Below, piece by piece: positions 33,936-43,770 of a DNA stretch of 64,000 nucleotides; the first letter of the stretch is position 1, and every line of letters begins with the position of its first letter. A program made the position numbers and the translations under genes. The DNA is from Anaerolineaceae bacterium. GTDB lineage: Bacteria > Chloroflexota > Anaerolineae > Promineifilales > Promineifilaceae. The DNA is taken from NCBI GenBank assembly GCA_002699125.1, contig PABI01000125.1, positions 62,001-126,000 of the forward strand. Reading direction: 5' to 3'. The notes below the pieces were generated by a model. The model worked only from the letters and a program-made list of their open reading frames with translations, did not search any database and was not told the origin of the DNA.

Positions 33936-35160
33936 GACAGATAGTCCATCGATTGCAACTTTGTTAACGGTGCCAACTTTGGCGGCTAACGGCCGTTCCC
34001 AACTCACGGTCGGTTTGCAGCTAAGTGACGGGCAGCAGTTTTGGGCTGATTGTGTGGCTGTGCCGGCGGCGTCACGGTTGGAGGATACGGCCGTTTTCGA
34101 TCCCATTCAAGCCGCCAACCATGTAAAAAATCTGGTGCAGCCCCTGTGGCAAGATCAACCGGCGACTGCATTTCGGCCGTTGGCCCAGATGCTGCTGCCC
34201 CTCAAGGAATCTTACAACTTCACCCGCACAATTGCGCCCCAGCCACAGCCCGCTGCCGGAACCGTGACGCGCCGCGGTCTCATTACCGGCTTTTTGGCCG
34301 AGGAAGAAGTGCCAGAACCCCGTTTGGAAGAGGTTACGATCGAACGACCGTTACATCCAGCCCTACAATATGGGTTGACGGCGGCGCTGCTGCGCGCGGT
34401 AGCAGCGGTGAATCGGGAATCAATAGCGGCATTGGTGGCGCGGGAATATGAGGAGACATTGGCAGAAACGGCCGTGCCGCTGCAAATTGCCCTCGATGAT
34501 GATACCATTCAAACGGCCCGCACCATCCTCACCACACACGTTGCCTCTTTGGGTTATACCACAAGCAAAAATAACCACAAAGCCATGCTGGGGGCCAACG
34601 GCGAGCGGCTCCAGCGGCACGTCCGACAGATTGCCGCCTGGCTGCCCACCGTTAATGCAGCCTTTCAGCCAACGATTCACCTGAATTTGCAGGATAGTTT
34701 TCGGGTGCTGTTTGATAATGATGAAGGCAAAGTTTTAGGGGCGCTGGTGGGGCTGGAACAGGCGGCCAAACCGTTCACGCTGCACATCCAAAACCCTGTC
34801 TGGCAGGATAGTTGTGAGGCACAGGTTAAATCATTGCAGAAACTAAAGGGTTACCTGGCATTTCGCCGCCTCAACCTCAAGCTGGTGGCCGACGCCTGGG
34901 CCGATTCGTTAGCCGATGTGACGGAATTTGCCAATTCCGAGGTGTGCCACATGGTGCATGTTGAATTGCCCAGACTGGGGAATTTGGAGGTGGGAATTAC
35001 GGCCGTATCATATCTAAAATCCCAAAACCAATCGGTCCTCCTCTCCGGCAAAGACAACTCACTAACAACCCACATTGCTCTGGCCACTACCCCCACTATC
35101 CTCAGTGGTTCCCCTCAGCTGCACTACAGCGAAATGCAGAAAATTCTCAAGGTGCTCTAA
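33934..35160 (+). CDS. Methylaspartate ammonia-lyase-like protein lacking the catalytic residues
   Basis: The 408-residue protein resembles methylaspartate ammonia-lyase of the enolase superfamily over its whole length, including GLQLSDGQQFWADCVAV, LQYGLTAALLRAVA, EQAAKPFTLHIQNP, LVADAWADS and HMVHVELPRLGNLE. In the Clostridium enzyme the metal ligands are Asp238, Glu273 and Asp307 and the base is Lys331. Here the equivalent sites, at exactly the same spacings (35, 34 and 24), read Asn251, Gln286, Asp320 and Glu344. It should therefore not bind Mg2+ normally or do the known lyase reaction. It is either a pseudoenzyme or an enzyme with a different chemistry. The start at 33934 is inferred from the N-terminal alignment. 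Confidence 0.7.
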   Translation: MTDSPSIATLLTVPTLAANGRSQLTVGLQLSDGQQFWADCVAVPAASRLEDTAVFDPIQAANHVKNLVQPLWQDQPATAFRPLAQMLLPLKESYNFTRTIAPQPQPAAGTVTRRGLITGFLAEEEVPEPRLEEVTIERPLHPALQYGLTAALLRAVAAVNRESIAALVAREYEETLAETAVPLQIALDDDTIQTARTILTTHVASLGYTTSKNNHKAMLGANGERLQRHVRQIAAWLPTVNAAFQPTIHLNLQDSFRVLFDNDEGKVLGALVGLEQAAKPFTLHIQNPVWQDSCEAQVKSLQKLKGYLAFRRLNLKLVADAWADSLADVTEFANSEVCHMVHVELPRLGNLEVGITAVSYLKSQNQSVLLSGKDNSLTTHIALATTPTILSGSPQLHYSEMQKILKVL

Positions 35161-35199
35161 TGACCTAATCTTGCGTCATGCCTTTTTATCGTCTTCCCT

Positions 35200-36141
35200 T
35201 TACCCGTGTTGATCAAGCCAATCAAGCATAGCCTGAATACTACCTGTAGCCAGAGCAATGCTTGTATCGGCCGCGCCATAATACAGGTGTAGGGTGTCGC
35301 CATCAGGAGCAATGGTGTAACCGCACGGAAAAGCAACATTGTCCACATCCCCATGCAGCTCGTAAGATTCTTCTGGGCCAAAGACCCACTCATCGCCGCG
35401 CTTGAGGCAGCGTTCTGGTGTTTCCAGATCAAACAGCGCCAAACCCAGCCGATAAAGAGACCCGGCTGCGGTATGCCGCACACCGTGATAAATCACCAGC
35501 CACCCCTGTGCGGTTTCGATGGGGGGCGGTGACAGGCCAATTTTATTGGCATCCCACCACGCTCCTCGCCGTGCCTCCATCATCAGCTTGTCGCTGCCCC
35601 AATGCCACAGGTCGGCCGAATAGGAGATCCACATATGAGCCCGAGCAGAACTTACCGGACGATGGATCATGGCCCAATGACCGCCAATTCGATGCGGCAG
35701 CAGCGCCGCATCTTTATCGTCGGGGGACATAATCAACCCATAGCGTTCAAAATGGCGGAAATCCTCCGTCATGGCCAGAGCCACACCTGGACCGTCGCGA
35801 GTGAAAGCTGTATAGACAACAGCATACCGGCCTAATTCGGGGACATAGGTGATGCGCGGGTCTTCAATGCCCCATAATTCTTCCGGGTAGCGTTCAGGGT
35901 CGGGGAGGAGGGTAGGCTGGGGATCAATCTGCCACTCATCTACGCCATTGGCGGAACGGGCGGCGCACAAGTGGGAAAGCCCGCGCCGATCCTCGACCCG
36001 GCACAGGAGCAGGGTTGTGCCATCCGGCAGCAGCGTGGCGGCCGGGTTAAAGACAGTATGGACCGGATAGGGCCAATCAGCAGCGGTCAGAATAGGGTTG
36101 AGTTTATGGCGGTGAAACAGTTCGGGATATTGTTGATTCAT
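35200..36141 (-). CDS. GH130-type glycoside phosphorylase/hydrolase
   Basis: The 313-residue five-bladed beta-propeller protein of glycoside hydrolase family 130 has the motifs NPILTAADWP, VFNPAATLLPDGTTLLLCRVEDRRG, the catalytic acid in WGIEDPRITY and YHGVRH near the end. Family members cleave beta-mannosides, usually with phosphate. Its ATG overlaps the stop codon of the upstream glycosyltransferase gene by four bases (ATGA), so the two are translationally coupled and probably handle the same oligosaccharide. Whether it is a phosphorylase or a hydrolase cannot be read from the sequence with certainty. Confidence 0.88.
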   Translation of the reverse strand: MNQQYPELFHRHKLNPILTAADWPYPVHTVFNPAATLLPDGTTLLLCRVEDRRGLSHLCAARSANGVDEWQIDPQPTLLPDPERYPEELWGIEDPRITYVPELGRYAVVYTAFTRDGPGVALAMTEDFRHFERYGLIMSPDDKDAALLPHRIGGHWAMIHRPVSSARAHMWISYSADLWHWGSDKLMMEARRGAWWDANKIGLSPPPIETAQGWLVIYHGVRHTAAGSLYRLGLALFDLETPERCLKRGDEWVFGPEESYELHGDVDNVAFPCGYTIAPDGDTLHLYYGAADTSIALATGSIQAMLDWLDQHG

Positions 36142-38432
36142 TTTGTTTGGATTTCCAGAGATAAGAGGGGGTTTTCAGCCAGACGCAGTTCCAGTAAAGT
36201 TTGCAGAAAAGCCAATGTGGATTCCGCACCTTGATTCTCATTAGGGCGGTCGGGATGGAGGCCGTCACGGCAGCCCCCCGTGGCCGGGTCATATAGGGAC
36301 AGATTCAGGTCGTTACGTCCCAAAAACCATTCGAAGGCGCGCCGGGCTTCTGTGCGCCAGCGCTTGTCTCCGGTGCTGCGATACGCTTCCAGGCAGGCGG
36401 AGGCCATCGTTTGTGCCTCGACCGGCTGCTGATCGAACCTGGCCTTTTCCCCGTTTCGCGCATAAAAGCCGTTGGAACCGATGGGAACAAAATGCCCCTC
36501 GGCTGTGTCCGCCATCTGCTGTTCAGCCAGCCAACAGAGCGAGTCCAGACCAGCTTCGGTCATGGCTTTATTGGGAATCCATTGGCCGCACATCAGCATA
36601 GCTTGGGGCAGCACGGCATTGCAGTAGCTAAGCTCTGCTTCATACCAGCGCCACTCATCTGAACGGTTCTGTTGATATAAGGCGAGCAGGCGTCCGGACA
36701 ATTCGTTCCGGACCTGATTGGCCCGGCGATCCCCGTCAAAGCGGCGTAGATATTCGTGGATGCCGATGAGGGTAAAGGCCCAGGCTCGGGGGCTGGTTGT
36801 TTCCAAGATCGCAGGCAAGGCTTGTTCGAACAGCCACCCTGCCATACTTTGCAAGGCTGGCGTGCCCGAGCGGCCCAATACGGTGCCCAAGGCCCACAAG
36901 GTACGGCCGTGACTGTCATCAGAGCCGCTCTCTTCCAACCAATTGCGTTGGTAATCCATAAAGTTTCGGAAACGGCCGTTTTCCTGATTAAACGCATAGC
37001 TGATAAACGCAAGATAACGGGACGCCAGTGCTAAAGATTGCCCATTACCTAATTCCAATTCCGCCAGGTGCATACACACAATCAAAGCCCGCGCGTTATC
37101 GTCGATGCTGTAGCCCTCGGCATAATTGGGCACAATAAAATTGGCGTGTTGAATCATCCCCGTATCGTCCGTCATACGGTGCAGGTGATCGAGTTTAACA
37201 GGTGGCAGTTCGCCTGGACGTTGGTCAAGCGGTTTGACCACGAAGCCAGTAGGCATAAACGAGCGGCGCTCGGCACGCGCCCGTTCAAAACTCTCCATGT
37301 ACCGCTGGGCTACCTGCGGCCAAATCATGGCCCGCCCAAACAGATAAGCCCGTTTGCGCATGGCGTGGCGCCTGGATTCATTTTCCAACAGGTCAATCAC
37401 CTGCTCGGCTAATGCCACCGGGTCGTTAAAGGGTACCAGCGAGCCCCGTTCGTCGGCCAGCATCTCTTCGGCATACCAATACGGGGTGGAGATGATGGCT
37501 TTACCCGCGCCAAGCGTGTAGGCTAGCGTGCCTGAAGTAATCTGGGCAGGGCTGAGGTAAGGTGTAATGTAAATGTCAGCCGCGCTGATGAACTCAATCA
37601 GCTCTTCCAGGTTGACAAAGCGATTATAGAAAATGACATTTCCGGCAACGCCTAACTCCTTGGCCAATCGCTGTAGCGACAAACGGTACGTTTCACCTTG
37701 CTGGCGCAACACGTGGGGATGCGTGGCCCCAACAACGATGTAAACCACATTAGGATTACGCGCTAATATGGCGGGCAGGGCGGCAATAACCGTTTCGATC
37801 CCTTTGTTGGCGGAGAGCAAGCCAAAGCTGAGTAAAACCATCTTGCCCTCTACGCCAAACAGGTCTTTGTGAAAGCTGGGATCAACAAAGGAAACATCGG
37901 GGATGCCATGGGGAATCAGATCGATCTTTTCTGGCGGAACCCCATAGACTGTATGCAAGAAATCCACGCCGCGCTCACTCATGACTACCACCCGGTCAGA
38001 CAAGGCCGCAACTTCTTGCAGCACCCGGCACTGATCGGGATTGGGCTTTTGCAAAACAGTGTGCAGGGTAGTGACAATGGGCGTGTTCAATTCACGCAAC
38101 AAGGCCAGGATATGGCTGCCGGCTGTTCCTCCATAGATGCCATACTCATGCTGTAAACAGACCAGATCAACGTTGTTGATATTGATGAAATCGGCCGCAC
38201 GGCGATAAGACTCAATGTCCTTCTCTACTAATTCAAAGCGAACGCGGGGCGGATAGGCATAGCCGGCCTTGGTGTCATTAACGGGCAGGGCAATGCAGGT
38301 TGTGCCACTATATTCGGTGGCGATGGCCTCGCACAGGTCGGTAGTGAAAGTGGCAATACCACACTGACGCGGCAAGTAGTTGCCAATGAAGGCAATGCGG
38401 TTGATTTCTGAATTGTTCAAGTTGTTTTCCAT
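36138..38432 (-). CDS. GT4 glycosyltransferase fused to an alpha/alpha-toroid domain
   Basis: The 764-residue two-domain protein has a GT-B glycosyltransferase of family 4 at residues about 10-395: IAFIGNYLPRQCGIATF, QHEYGIYGG, SFGLLSANKGIETVI, and the donor-sugar site with SPAQITSGTLAYTLGAGKAII. Residues about 410-760 form an all-helical domain with SIDDNARALIVCMHLAE, WALGTVLG, RAWAFTLIGI and AEAQTMASACLEAYR-like repeats, which look like an (alpha/alpha)6 toroid as in glycoside hydrolases and epimerases. Gene order with the GH130 gene suggests synthesis and turnover of a mannoside. AGGAG lies just before the ATG. Confidence 0.85.
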   Translation of the reverse strand: MENNLNNSEINRIAFIGNYLPRQCGIATFTTDLCEAIATEYSGTTCIALPVNDTKAGYAYPPRVRFELVEKDIESYRRAADFININNVDLVCLQHEYGIYGGTAGSHILALLRELNTPIVTTLHTVLQKPNPDQCRVLQEVAALSDRVVVMSERGVDFLHTVYGVPPEKIDLIPHGIPDVSFVDPSFHKDLFGVEGKMVLLSFGLLSANKGIETVIAALPAILARNPNVVYIVVGATHPHVLRQQGETYRLSLQRLAKELGVAGNVIFYNRFVNLEELIEFISAADIYITPYLSPAQITSGTLAYTLGAGKAIISTPYWYAEEMLADERGSLVPFNDPVALAEQVIDLLENESRRHAMRKRAYLFGRAMIWPQVAQRYMESFERARAERRSFMPTGFVVKPLDQRPGELPPVKLDHLHRMTDDTGMIQHANFIVPNYAEGYSIDDNARALIVCMHLAELELGNGQSLALASRYLAFISYAFNQENGRFRNFMDYQRNWLEESGSDDSHGRTLWALGTVLGRSGTPALQSMAGWLFEQALPAILETTSPRAWAFTLIGIHEYLRRFDGDRRANQVRNELSGRLLALYQQNRSDEWRWYEAELSYCNAVLPQAMLMCGQWIPNKAMTEAGLDSLCWLAEQQMADTAEGHFVPIGSNGFYARNGEKARFDQQPVEAQTMASACLEAYRSTGDKRWRTEARRAFEWFLGRNDLNLSLYDPATGGCRDGLHPDRPNENQGAESTLAFLQTLLELRLAENPLLSLEIQTK

Positions 38433-38513
38433 AGACGAATAGCTCCTGCTGAAAAGAGTATGGGGTGCCTATAATAGCCCGGGAACAATTGATGTTTAGG
38501 TGGTGGCTAATCT

Positions 38514-39266
38514 TTAGCGCGCAAGATAGCCGCCGTCTACGGGATAATAGGCGCCCGTCACAAAAGACGCCTTTTCTGAACTGAGCCAAATCACCAATTC
38601 GGCGACTTCTTCGGATCGACCCAAACGTCCAATCGGATGTAACGCTACCAGCGCACTATTTAGCTCTGGATTCTCTTCGAGTTCATGGATCATGGGTGTG
38701 CTTATGAAGCCTGGCCCCACGGCGTTAATGCGGATTCCCTGCGGGGCGTACTCCAAAGCAGCTGCCTGAGTAAGACCCACCACCCCATGCTTGGCCGCTA
38801 CATAACCTGCCGCTCCCGCAAACCCAACTTGCCCGAGAATGGAGGCCATATTTACAATCGCGCCACCATCACTCTTCAGCATTGCTGGAATTTGATATTT
38901 CATACAGTAGAAGATACCAGATAGGTTGATGGCTAAAATTTGCTGCCAACCTTCGATGGATAAATCTGCGGTATGGTTTTGTTCGCCGCCGATGCCTGCA
39001 TTATTGCAGGCATAATCGAGCCGGCCATGGTGTTCCAAGACGAAGGCTACCATCTGCTCGCAATCGGTGGGGCGGGATACATCTGCCAGTACAAATGTCG
39101 CTTGCCCGCCTGCTTGCCGGATCTGTTCGGCTGCTTGCGTTCCCAATTCTTGATTCACATCCGAGAGGACAACGGCGACACCTTCTTGCGCATAGCGTTC
39201 GGCAACACTTTTGCCAATACCAGAGGCTGCTCCGGTAACAATAGCTACCTTTTGAGGGCTGTTCAT
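38514..39266 (-). CDS. Short-chain dehydrogenase/reductase
   Basis: The 250-residue classical SDR has the cofactor motif TGAASGIGK (11-19). Asp37 at the end of the second strand (VVLSDVN) favours NAD(H). It also has NNAGIGG, the catalytic Ser in NMASILG, and YVAAK (Tyr and Lys of the active site). The end PVDGGYLAR is typical of the 3-oxoacyl reductase/glucose dehydrogenase-like group. The substrate is unknown. It lies about 80 bp upstream of the glycosyltransferase gene on the same strand and could be cotranscribed. Confidence 0.92.
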   Translation of the reverse strand: MNSPQKVAIVTGAASGIGKSVAERYAQEGVAVVLSDVNQELGTQAAEQIRQAGGQATFVLADVSRPTDCEQMVAFVLEHHGRLDYACNNAGIGGEQNHTADLSIEGWQQILAINLSGIFYCMKYQIPAMLKSDGGAIVNMASILGQVGFAGAAGYVAAKHGVVGLTQAAALEYAPQGIRINAVGPGFISTPMIHELEENPELNSALVALHPIGRLGRSEEVAELVIWLSSEKASFVTGAYYPVDGGYLAR

Positions 39267-39280
39267 ACCTGAATTTTCCT

Positions 39281-39580
39281 TTAACCTGATGAATTCGACT
39301 GGGTTGATAAAGTTCTGGCTATGTCTTCTTCGGCTTCCCGTTCCATCTTTTCCAGACGCGTGTAATAATCGGCAAACTCGTTGAGATGCGCGAGCGCAAT
39401 TTTGCCGGTGATGATGGGGTCGTTACCCGTTACATCTGTTGCCGGTTCATTCAGACCATGCTCCAATTCAACGTCCAAACCCCTGCGGAACTGTTCTACG
39501 TCGAAGCGGTCCCAATCAATGTTGAGCTTGTCGCCAATTTTGGTGGCTTGCTCGGTTGTGAAATGCTTTTTTGTTGACAT
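39281..39580 (-). CDS. DUF5661 family protein (copy 1)
   Basis: The 99-residue protein has the family pattern KKHFTTEQATKIGDKL, a WDRFDVEQFRRGLDVELEHG block and TGKIALAHLNEFADYYTRLE. It is acidic and helical, with no membrane segment. The function is unknown. A paralogue at 51643-51921 is about three-quarters identical by eye. GAAGAG precedes the ATG. It ends 14 bp before the SDR gene start, so it may head that transcript or end the stress-region transcript. Confidence 0.82.
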   Translation of the reverse strand: MSTKKHFTTEQATKIGDKLNIDWDRFDVEQFRRGLDVELEHGLNEPATDVTGNDPIITGKIALAHLNEFADYYTRLEKMEREAEEDIARTLSTQSNSSG

Positions 39581-39631
39581 TATCTCTTCCTTATTTTGTG
39601 TCCGGTGTAACTATTCAGGTTCCCTAGCGAG

Positions 39632-39688
39632 ACCCTAAGGGTTTGTTGCTTTCGGAGACAAATTAGTCGAGTTCAAAACCCTTAGGGT
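39632..39688. repeat. ACCCTAAGGGTTT inverted repeat
   Basis: ACCCTAAGGGTTT (39632-39644) and AAACCCTTAGGGT (39676-39688) are perfect 13-bp arms around a 31-base spacer. It lies between the LysM gene stop and the DUF5661 gene start, where it may end the upstream transcript. Confidence 0.8.
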
Positions 39689-39728
39689 ATAGTTACAATG
39701 ACGAAAGTATTTATCTGCCAACCGTGGA

Positions 39729-40160
39729 TTAATAGTTCAATGTGAGTGTGTCACCGGGCTTTATTCTGTTCTGGTCTTTTATGCCATTCTGGGCCACGAT
39801 GAGGTTGACCAAACGGCCGATTTCCTGGGTGTCCTGTGGGTCTTTGAGCTCGAACTCCTTACGCACAATCGCCATCAGGCCGTCACCTCGCTTAACGGTA
39901 TATGACCACTTCTTCTCGCCGTTCGGGCTGTCTTCGCCCGAGTAATTGCGCAGTGTGAACACGGTACCAACATCTATCCTGTCCCGGTTCTTGATTCCAT
40001 TCTGCGCCACGATGAGGTTGACCAAACGGCCGATTTCCTGAGTGTCCTTGGGGTCTTTGAGCTCGAACTCCTTACGCACAATCGCCATCAGGCCGTCACC
40101 TGGCTTAACGGTATATGACCACTCTTGCCCTAATGAGGTATGGTTAATTTTGTTTGTCAT
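39729..40160 (-). CDS. Protein of two nearly identical LysM-like units
   Basis: The 143-residue protein is made of two copies of a 71-residue unit (about residues 14-72 and 85-143), each containing WSYTVK, GDGLMAIVRKEFELKDP and IGRLVNLIVAQNGIK. The YTVKxGDxLxxI...N.I......I..G..L pattern is that of LysM, which binds peptidoglycan-type glycans, but with an unusual insertion (ELKDPxDTQEIGRLV). There is no signal peptide, so it may act in the cytoplasm or be released on lysis. The two units are also near-identical in DNA, which points to a recent tandem duplication. Confidence 0.72.
   Translation of the reverse strand: MTNKINHTSLGQEWSYTVKPGDGLMAIVRKEFELKDPKDTQEIGRLVNLIVAQNGIKNRDRIDVGTVFTLRNYSGEDSPNGEKKWSYTVKRGDGLMAIVRKEFELKDPQDTQEIGRLVNLIVAQNGIKDQNRIKPGDTLTLNY
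39784..40123. repeat. Recent in-gene tandem duplication, 213-bp period
   Basis: Bases 39784-39910 and 39997-40123 match at nearly every position, at an offset of exactly 213 bases (71 codons). The intervening 86 bases differ, so the duplicated unit is the conserved domain and the linker has diverged or been trimmed. Confidence 0.85.
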
Positions 40161-40213
40161 GATTCACTTCCCCTTTTGTTTGTTGTTTGATAGTAATACC
40201 TGACTTTTCTTGC

Positions 40214-41065
40214 CTACGGGAGAATGCTGGCTTTACGGCCGTTCTTCTCATTCGATACGGTGACCGGCAAGCTGCCTAATAATAAGGTCGGGCTGATGCC
40301 GTGCTCTGTGATAACTATCTTGGCGTTGTCGCGCAGGGAAGTTTCAATCATCTCCAATTGCTTGAGAGTTTGCGCATTGCCAACAAAATATTTCTCGGCA
40401 GCTTCATTTACCAGGCGAATGGCTTCAGCTTTACCCTGAGCCACTTGAATCACAGCTTCACGCTCCCCTTCAGCCCGCTGAATAATCGCCAATTTTTGCT
40501 GTTCAGCGGCTTCAAAGTCACCCGTTGCCAGCAGGCGCATCGAGCGACGCTCTTGTTCGGCCGTCTTCTGCTTGTGCATGGCGCGTTTGATATCTTCGGG
40601 TGGGTCAATCAGGCGAATTTCTATCTTACCCACGGTCAATCCCCACTCTACGGCAAAGGTGTTCAATATCCGTTGTAGATTGGTGGCGATTGTCTCACGG
40701 GCCACCAGACTCTCATCCAGGGTCAAATCGCCGAATTCCTGACGCAGGTTGGTCATGGCCAACTGAATGATCGCCCGTTTCCAATCGTCGATGTTATAGA
40801 ATGTGCGCTTAATGGATACTTCATCAGCTGTGGGACGTACCCACATGATGCCATCCACAGTGATTTCTACGTTGTCTTTGGTGATAACCGATTGTGGCTG
40901 GATGTCCATCGTATGCTCGCGAATGTCGCGAATACGGGTGATATGAATGAGCGGAATCTGAACCCCTAAACCTGGCAGTACAAACCGAGTGTATTTGCCC
41001 AGAGTCTCCTGAATGCCCAGTTCGTAAGGACGCAGGGTAAAGATGGGGCCGTATATAGTTCGCAT
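40214..41065 (-). CDS. SPFH/band-7 (stomatin-like) protein
   Basis: The start is taken at ATG 41065, preceded by AAGGAGAG; the longer frame lacks such a site. The 283-residue product has the SPFH fold with LGKYTRFVLPGLGVQIPLI and EHTMDIQPQSVITKDNVEITVDGIMWVRP. VGKIEIRLIDPPEDIKRAMHKQ leads into a long charged helix with repeated AEGEREA / AQGKAEA heptads that drives oligomerisation. No membrane helix is evident at the N terminus. Such proteins scaffold membrane microdomains or protease complexes. Its position among envelope-stress genes fits that role. Confidence 0.88.
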   Translation of the reverse strand: MRTIYGPIFTLRPYELGIQETLGKYTRFVLPGLGVQIPLIHITRIRDIREHTMDIQPQSVITKDNVEITVDGIMWVRPTADEVSIKRTFYNIDDWKRAIIQLAMTNLRQEFGDLTLDESLVARETIATNLQRILNTFAVEWGLTVGKIEIRLIDPPEDIKRAMHKQKTAEQERRSMRLLATGDFEAAEQQKLAIIQRAEGEREAVIQVAQGKAEAIRLVNEAAEKYFVGNAQTLKQLEMIETSLRDNAKIVITEHGISPTLLLGSLPVTVSNEKNGRKASILP

Positions 41066-41140
41066 AATGTTCTCTCCTTTAATCTTCACCATGATTATTA
41101 GCCCTGGTGCCGTTCTTGGCACCTGAGCAAATGGTGCAGG

Positions 41141-41647
41141 CTACTCAACCGCTTCACTGTCCATCTCATGTTGATCATTTTTGAGCCAATGCTTCTCATG
41201 CCAGGAATTCAAATATCTGAGTTCTGGCCAGAGTTCCTCGGGAATGAAGTCAGAGCATTCAGCGGGGAATATGCCTCCACCACGATCCGGTTGTGACCAG
41301 CCAAACTCGATCTCACGATCACAGCCCGCGCAATTCACAAAAAAGATATCGTTTCCCGGGTTATCACGTGGCTCGTGTATTTCGTAATCTTCTAGATGAG
41401 AAATGGAAGTGTCTTTGGCATAATCACCAAAGTCTTGTCGATAGTCCGAGCGATTCACTTCATCATTATCTTCTTTCTCTATCTTTTCCTTGAATTCAAA
41501 GTGCCAGAGATGATTCGCTTCAAGCGGTCCCCATTCTTGCCAACGTTCACTTTCAGGACCGGCAAGGATGTACCAAACTCGCGTGACGGTTAACTTTTGA
41601 GCGCCGCATGTTTTACAGTTAAACTCCCAGGGTTGATCTTGTTTCAT
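41141..41647 (-). CDS. Hypothetical protein with two Cys-x2-Cys pairs
   Basis: The ATG at 41647 (MKQDQPWEFNCKTCGAQ) is preferred. The 168-residue protein has CKTCG at residues 10-14 and CAGCD near 120, which together could form a split zinc ribbon. Between them is a highly acidic stretch rich in Glu and Asp, including HFEFKEKIEKEDNDEVNRSD. FGWSQPDRGGGIFPAEC follows. I do not recognise the family. It lies about 75 bp downstream of the GroEL gene on the same strand and may be cotranscribed with it. Confidence 0.65.
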   Translation of the reverse strand: MKQDQPWEFNCKTCGAQKLTVTRVWYILAGPESERWQEWGPLEANHLWHFEFKEKIEKEDNDEVNRSDYRQDFGDYAKDTSISHLEDYEIHEPRDNPGNDIFFVNCAGCDREIEFGWSQPDRGGGIFPAECSDFIPEELWPELRYLNSWHEKHWLKNDQHEMDSEAVE

Positions 41648-41723
41648 GACTGTGTTCCTTCTGTTCTCAACGATTAGATCTGTACCTTTGCCCGCCTTGA
41701 GCAAAAAATACGCTGATCATTTG

Positions 41724-43361
<1,638 letters not shown>

Positions 43362-43520
43362 CAATCAAATACTCCATATAGGGATAAGCCCTAACGATTA
43401 TTCGTATTGCATGGCAGAAATCCTTTTCAGATAAAAAAAGCGCGACGCCAATACTTAAACAGATTGGCATGTAGCGTTATAAATGTGAAAGGGGTTTCTG
43501 CCAGTCCGCACTAGTCAACC

Positions 43521-43655
43521 CTACAGGTCACTAATTTTCGGATTTTCCTTTCTCTCTTTTTCTTCTCTTTTCTCTCTTTTTGCCTGCTTTTTTTCCTTTA
43601 CAGTTTTTGCTGGTTTGTTCTTGCCACTTTTTTTATTGTTCTTGCCTTTACTCAT
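43521..43655 (-). CDS. 44-residue Lys/Glu-rich small protein
   Basis: A complete small gene with ATG at 43655 and TAG at 43521-43523 encodes MSKGKNNKKSGKNKPAKTVK followed by EKKQAKREKREEKERKENPK and ISDL. TGGAGAA lies about seven bases upstream. About 40% of residues are Lys and 18% Glu, so the protein is probably disordered or a single charged helix. It causes the striking polypyrimidine look of the plus strand at 43540-43620. Similar short MSKG...KKxxKKxxKxxKEKKxAK proteins occur in stress clusters of other bacteria to my knowledge, but no function is established. Confidence 0.75.
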   Translation of the reverse strand: MSKGKNNKKSGKNKPAKTVKEKKQAKREKREEKERKENPKISDL

Positions 43656-43770
43656 GATTTTTTCTCCATTTTTATTTCATTGATTGTTGTACTAACTACT
43701 GCGCCGCCATCATCACCCCACACCATCAACGCCTGCACCATTGCGCGAGTATCTGGCGAACATCGTGCTT

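Noticed and set aside
43362..43520. Possible CIRCE operator upstream of groEL
   Set aside because: No TTAGCACTC / GAGTGCTAA pair or close variant is present in the upstream bases.
43656..43770. An open minus-strand frame (LFVLLYELDISKRQ...) whose TGA overlaps the ATG of the 44-residue gene
   Set aside because: It has no good start codon, overlaps the decayed receiver gene, and shows no family resemblance. The ATGA overlap alone is not enough to call a gene.
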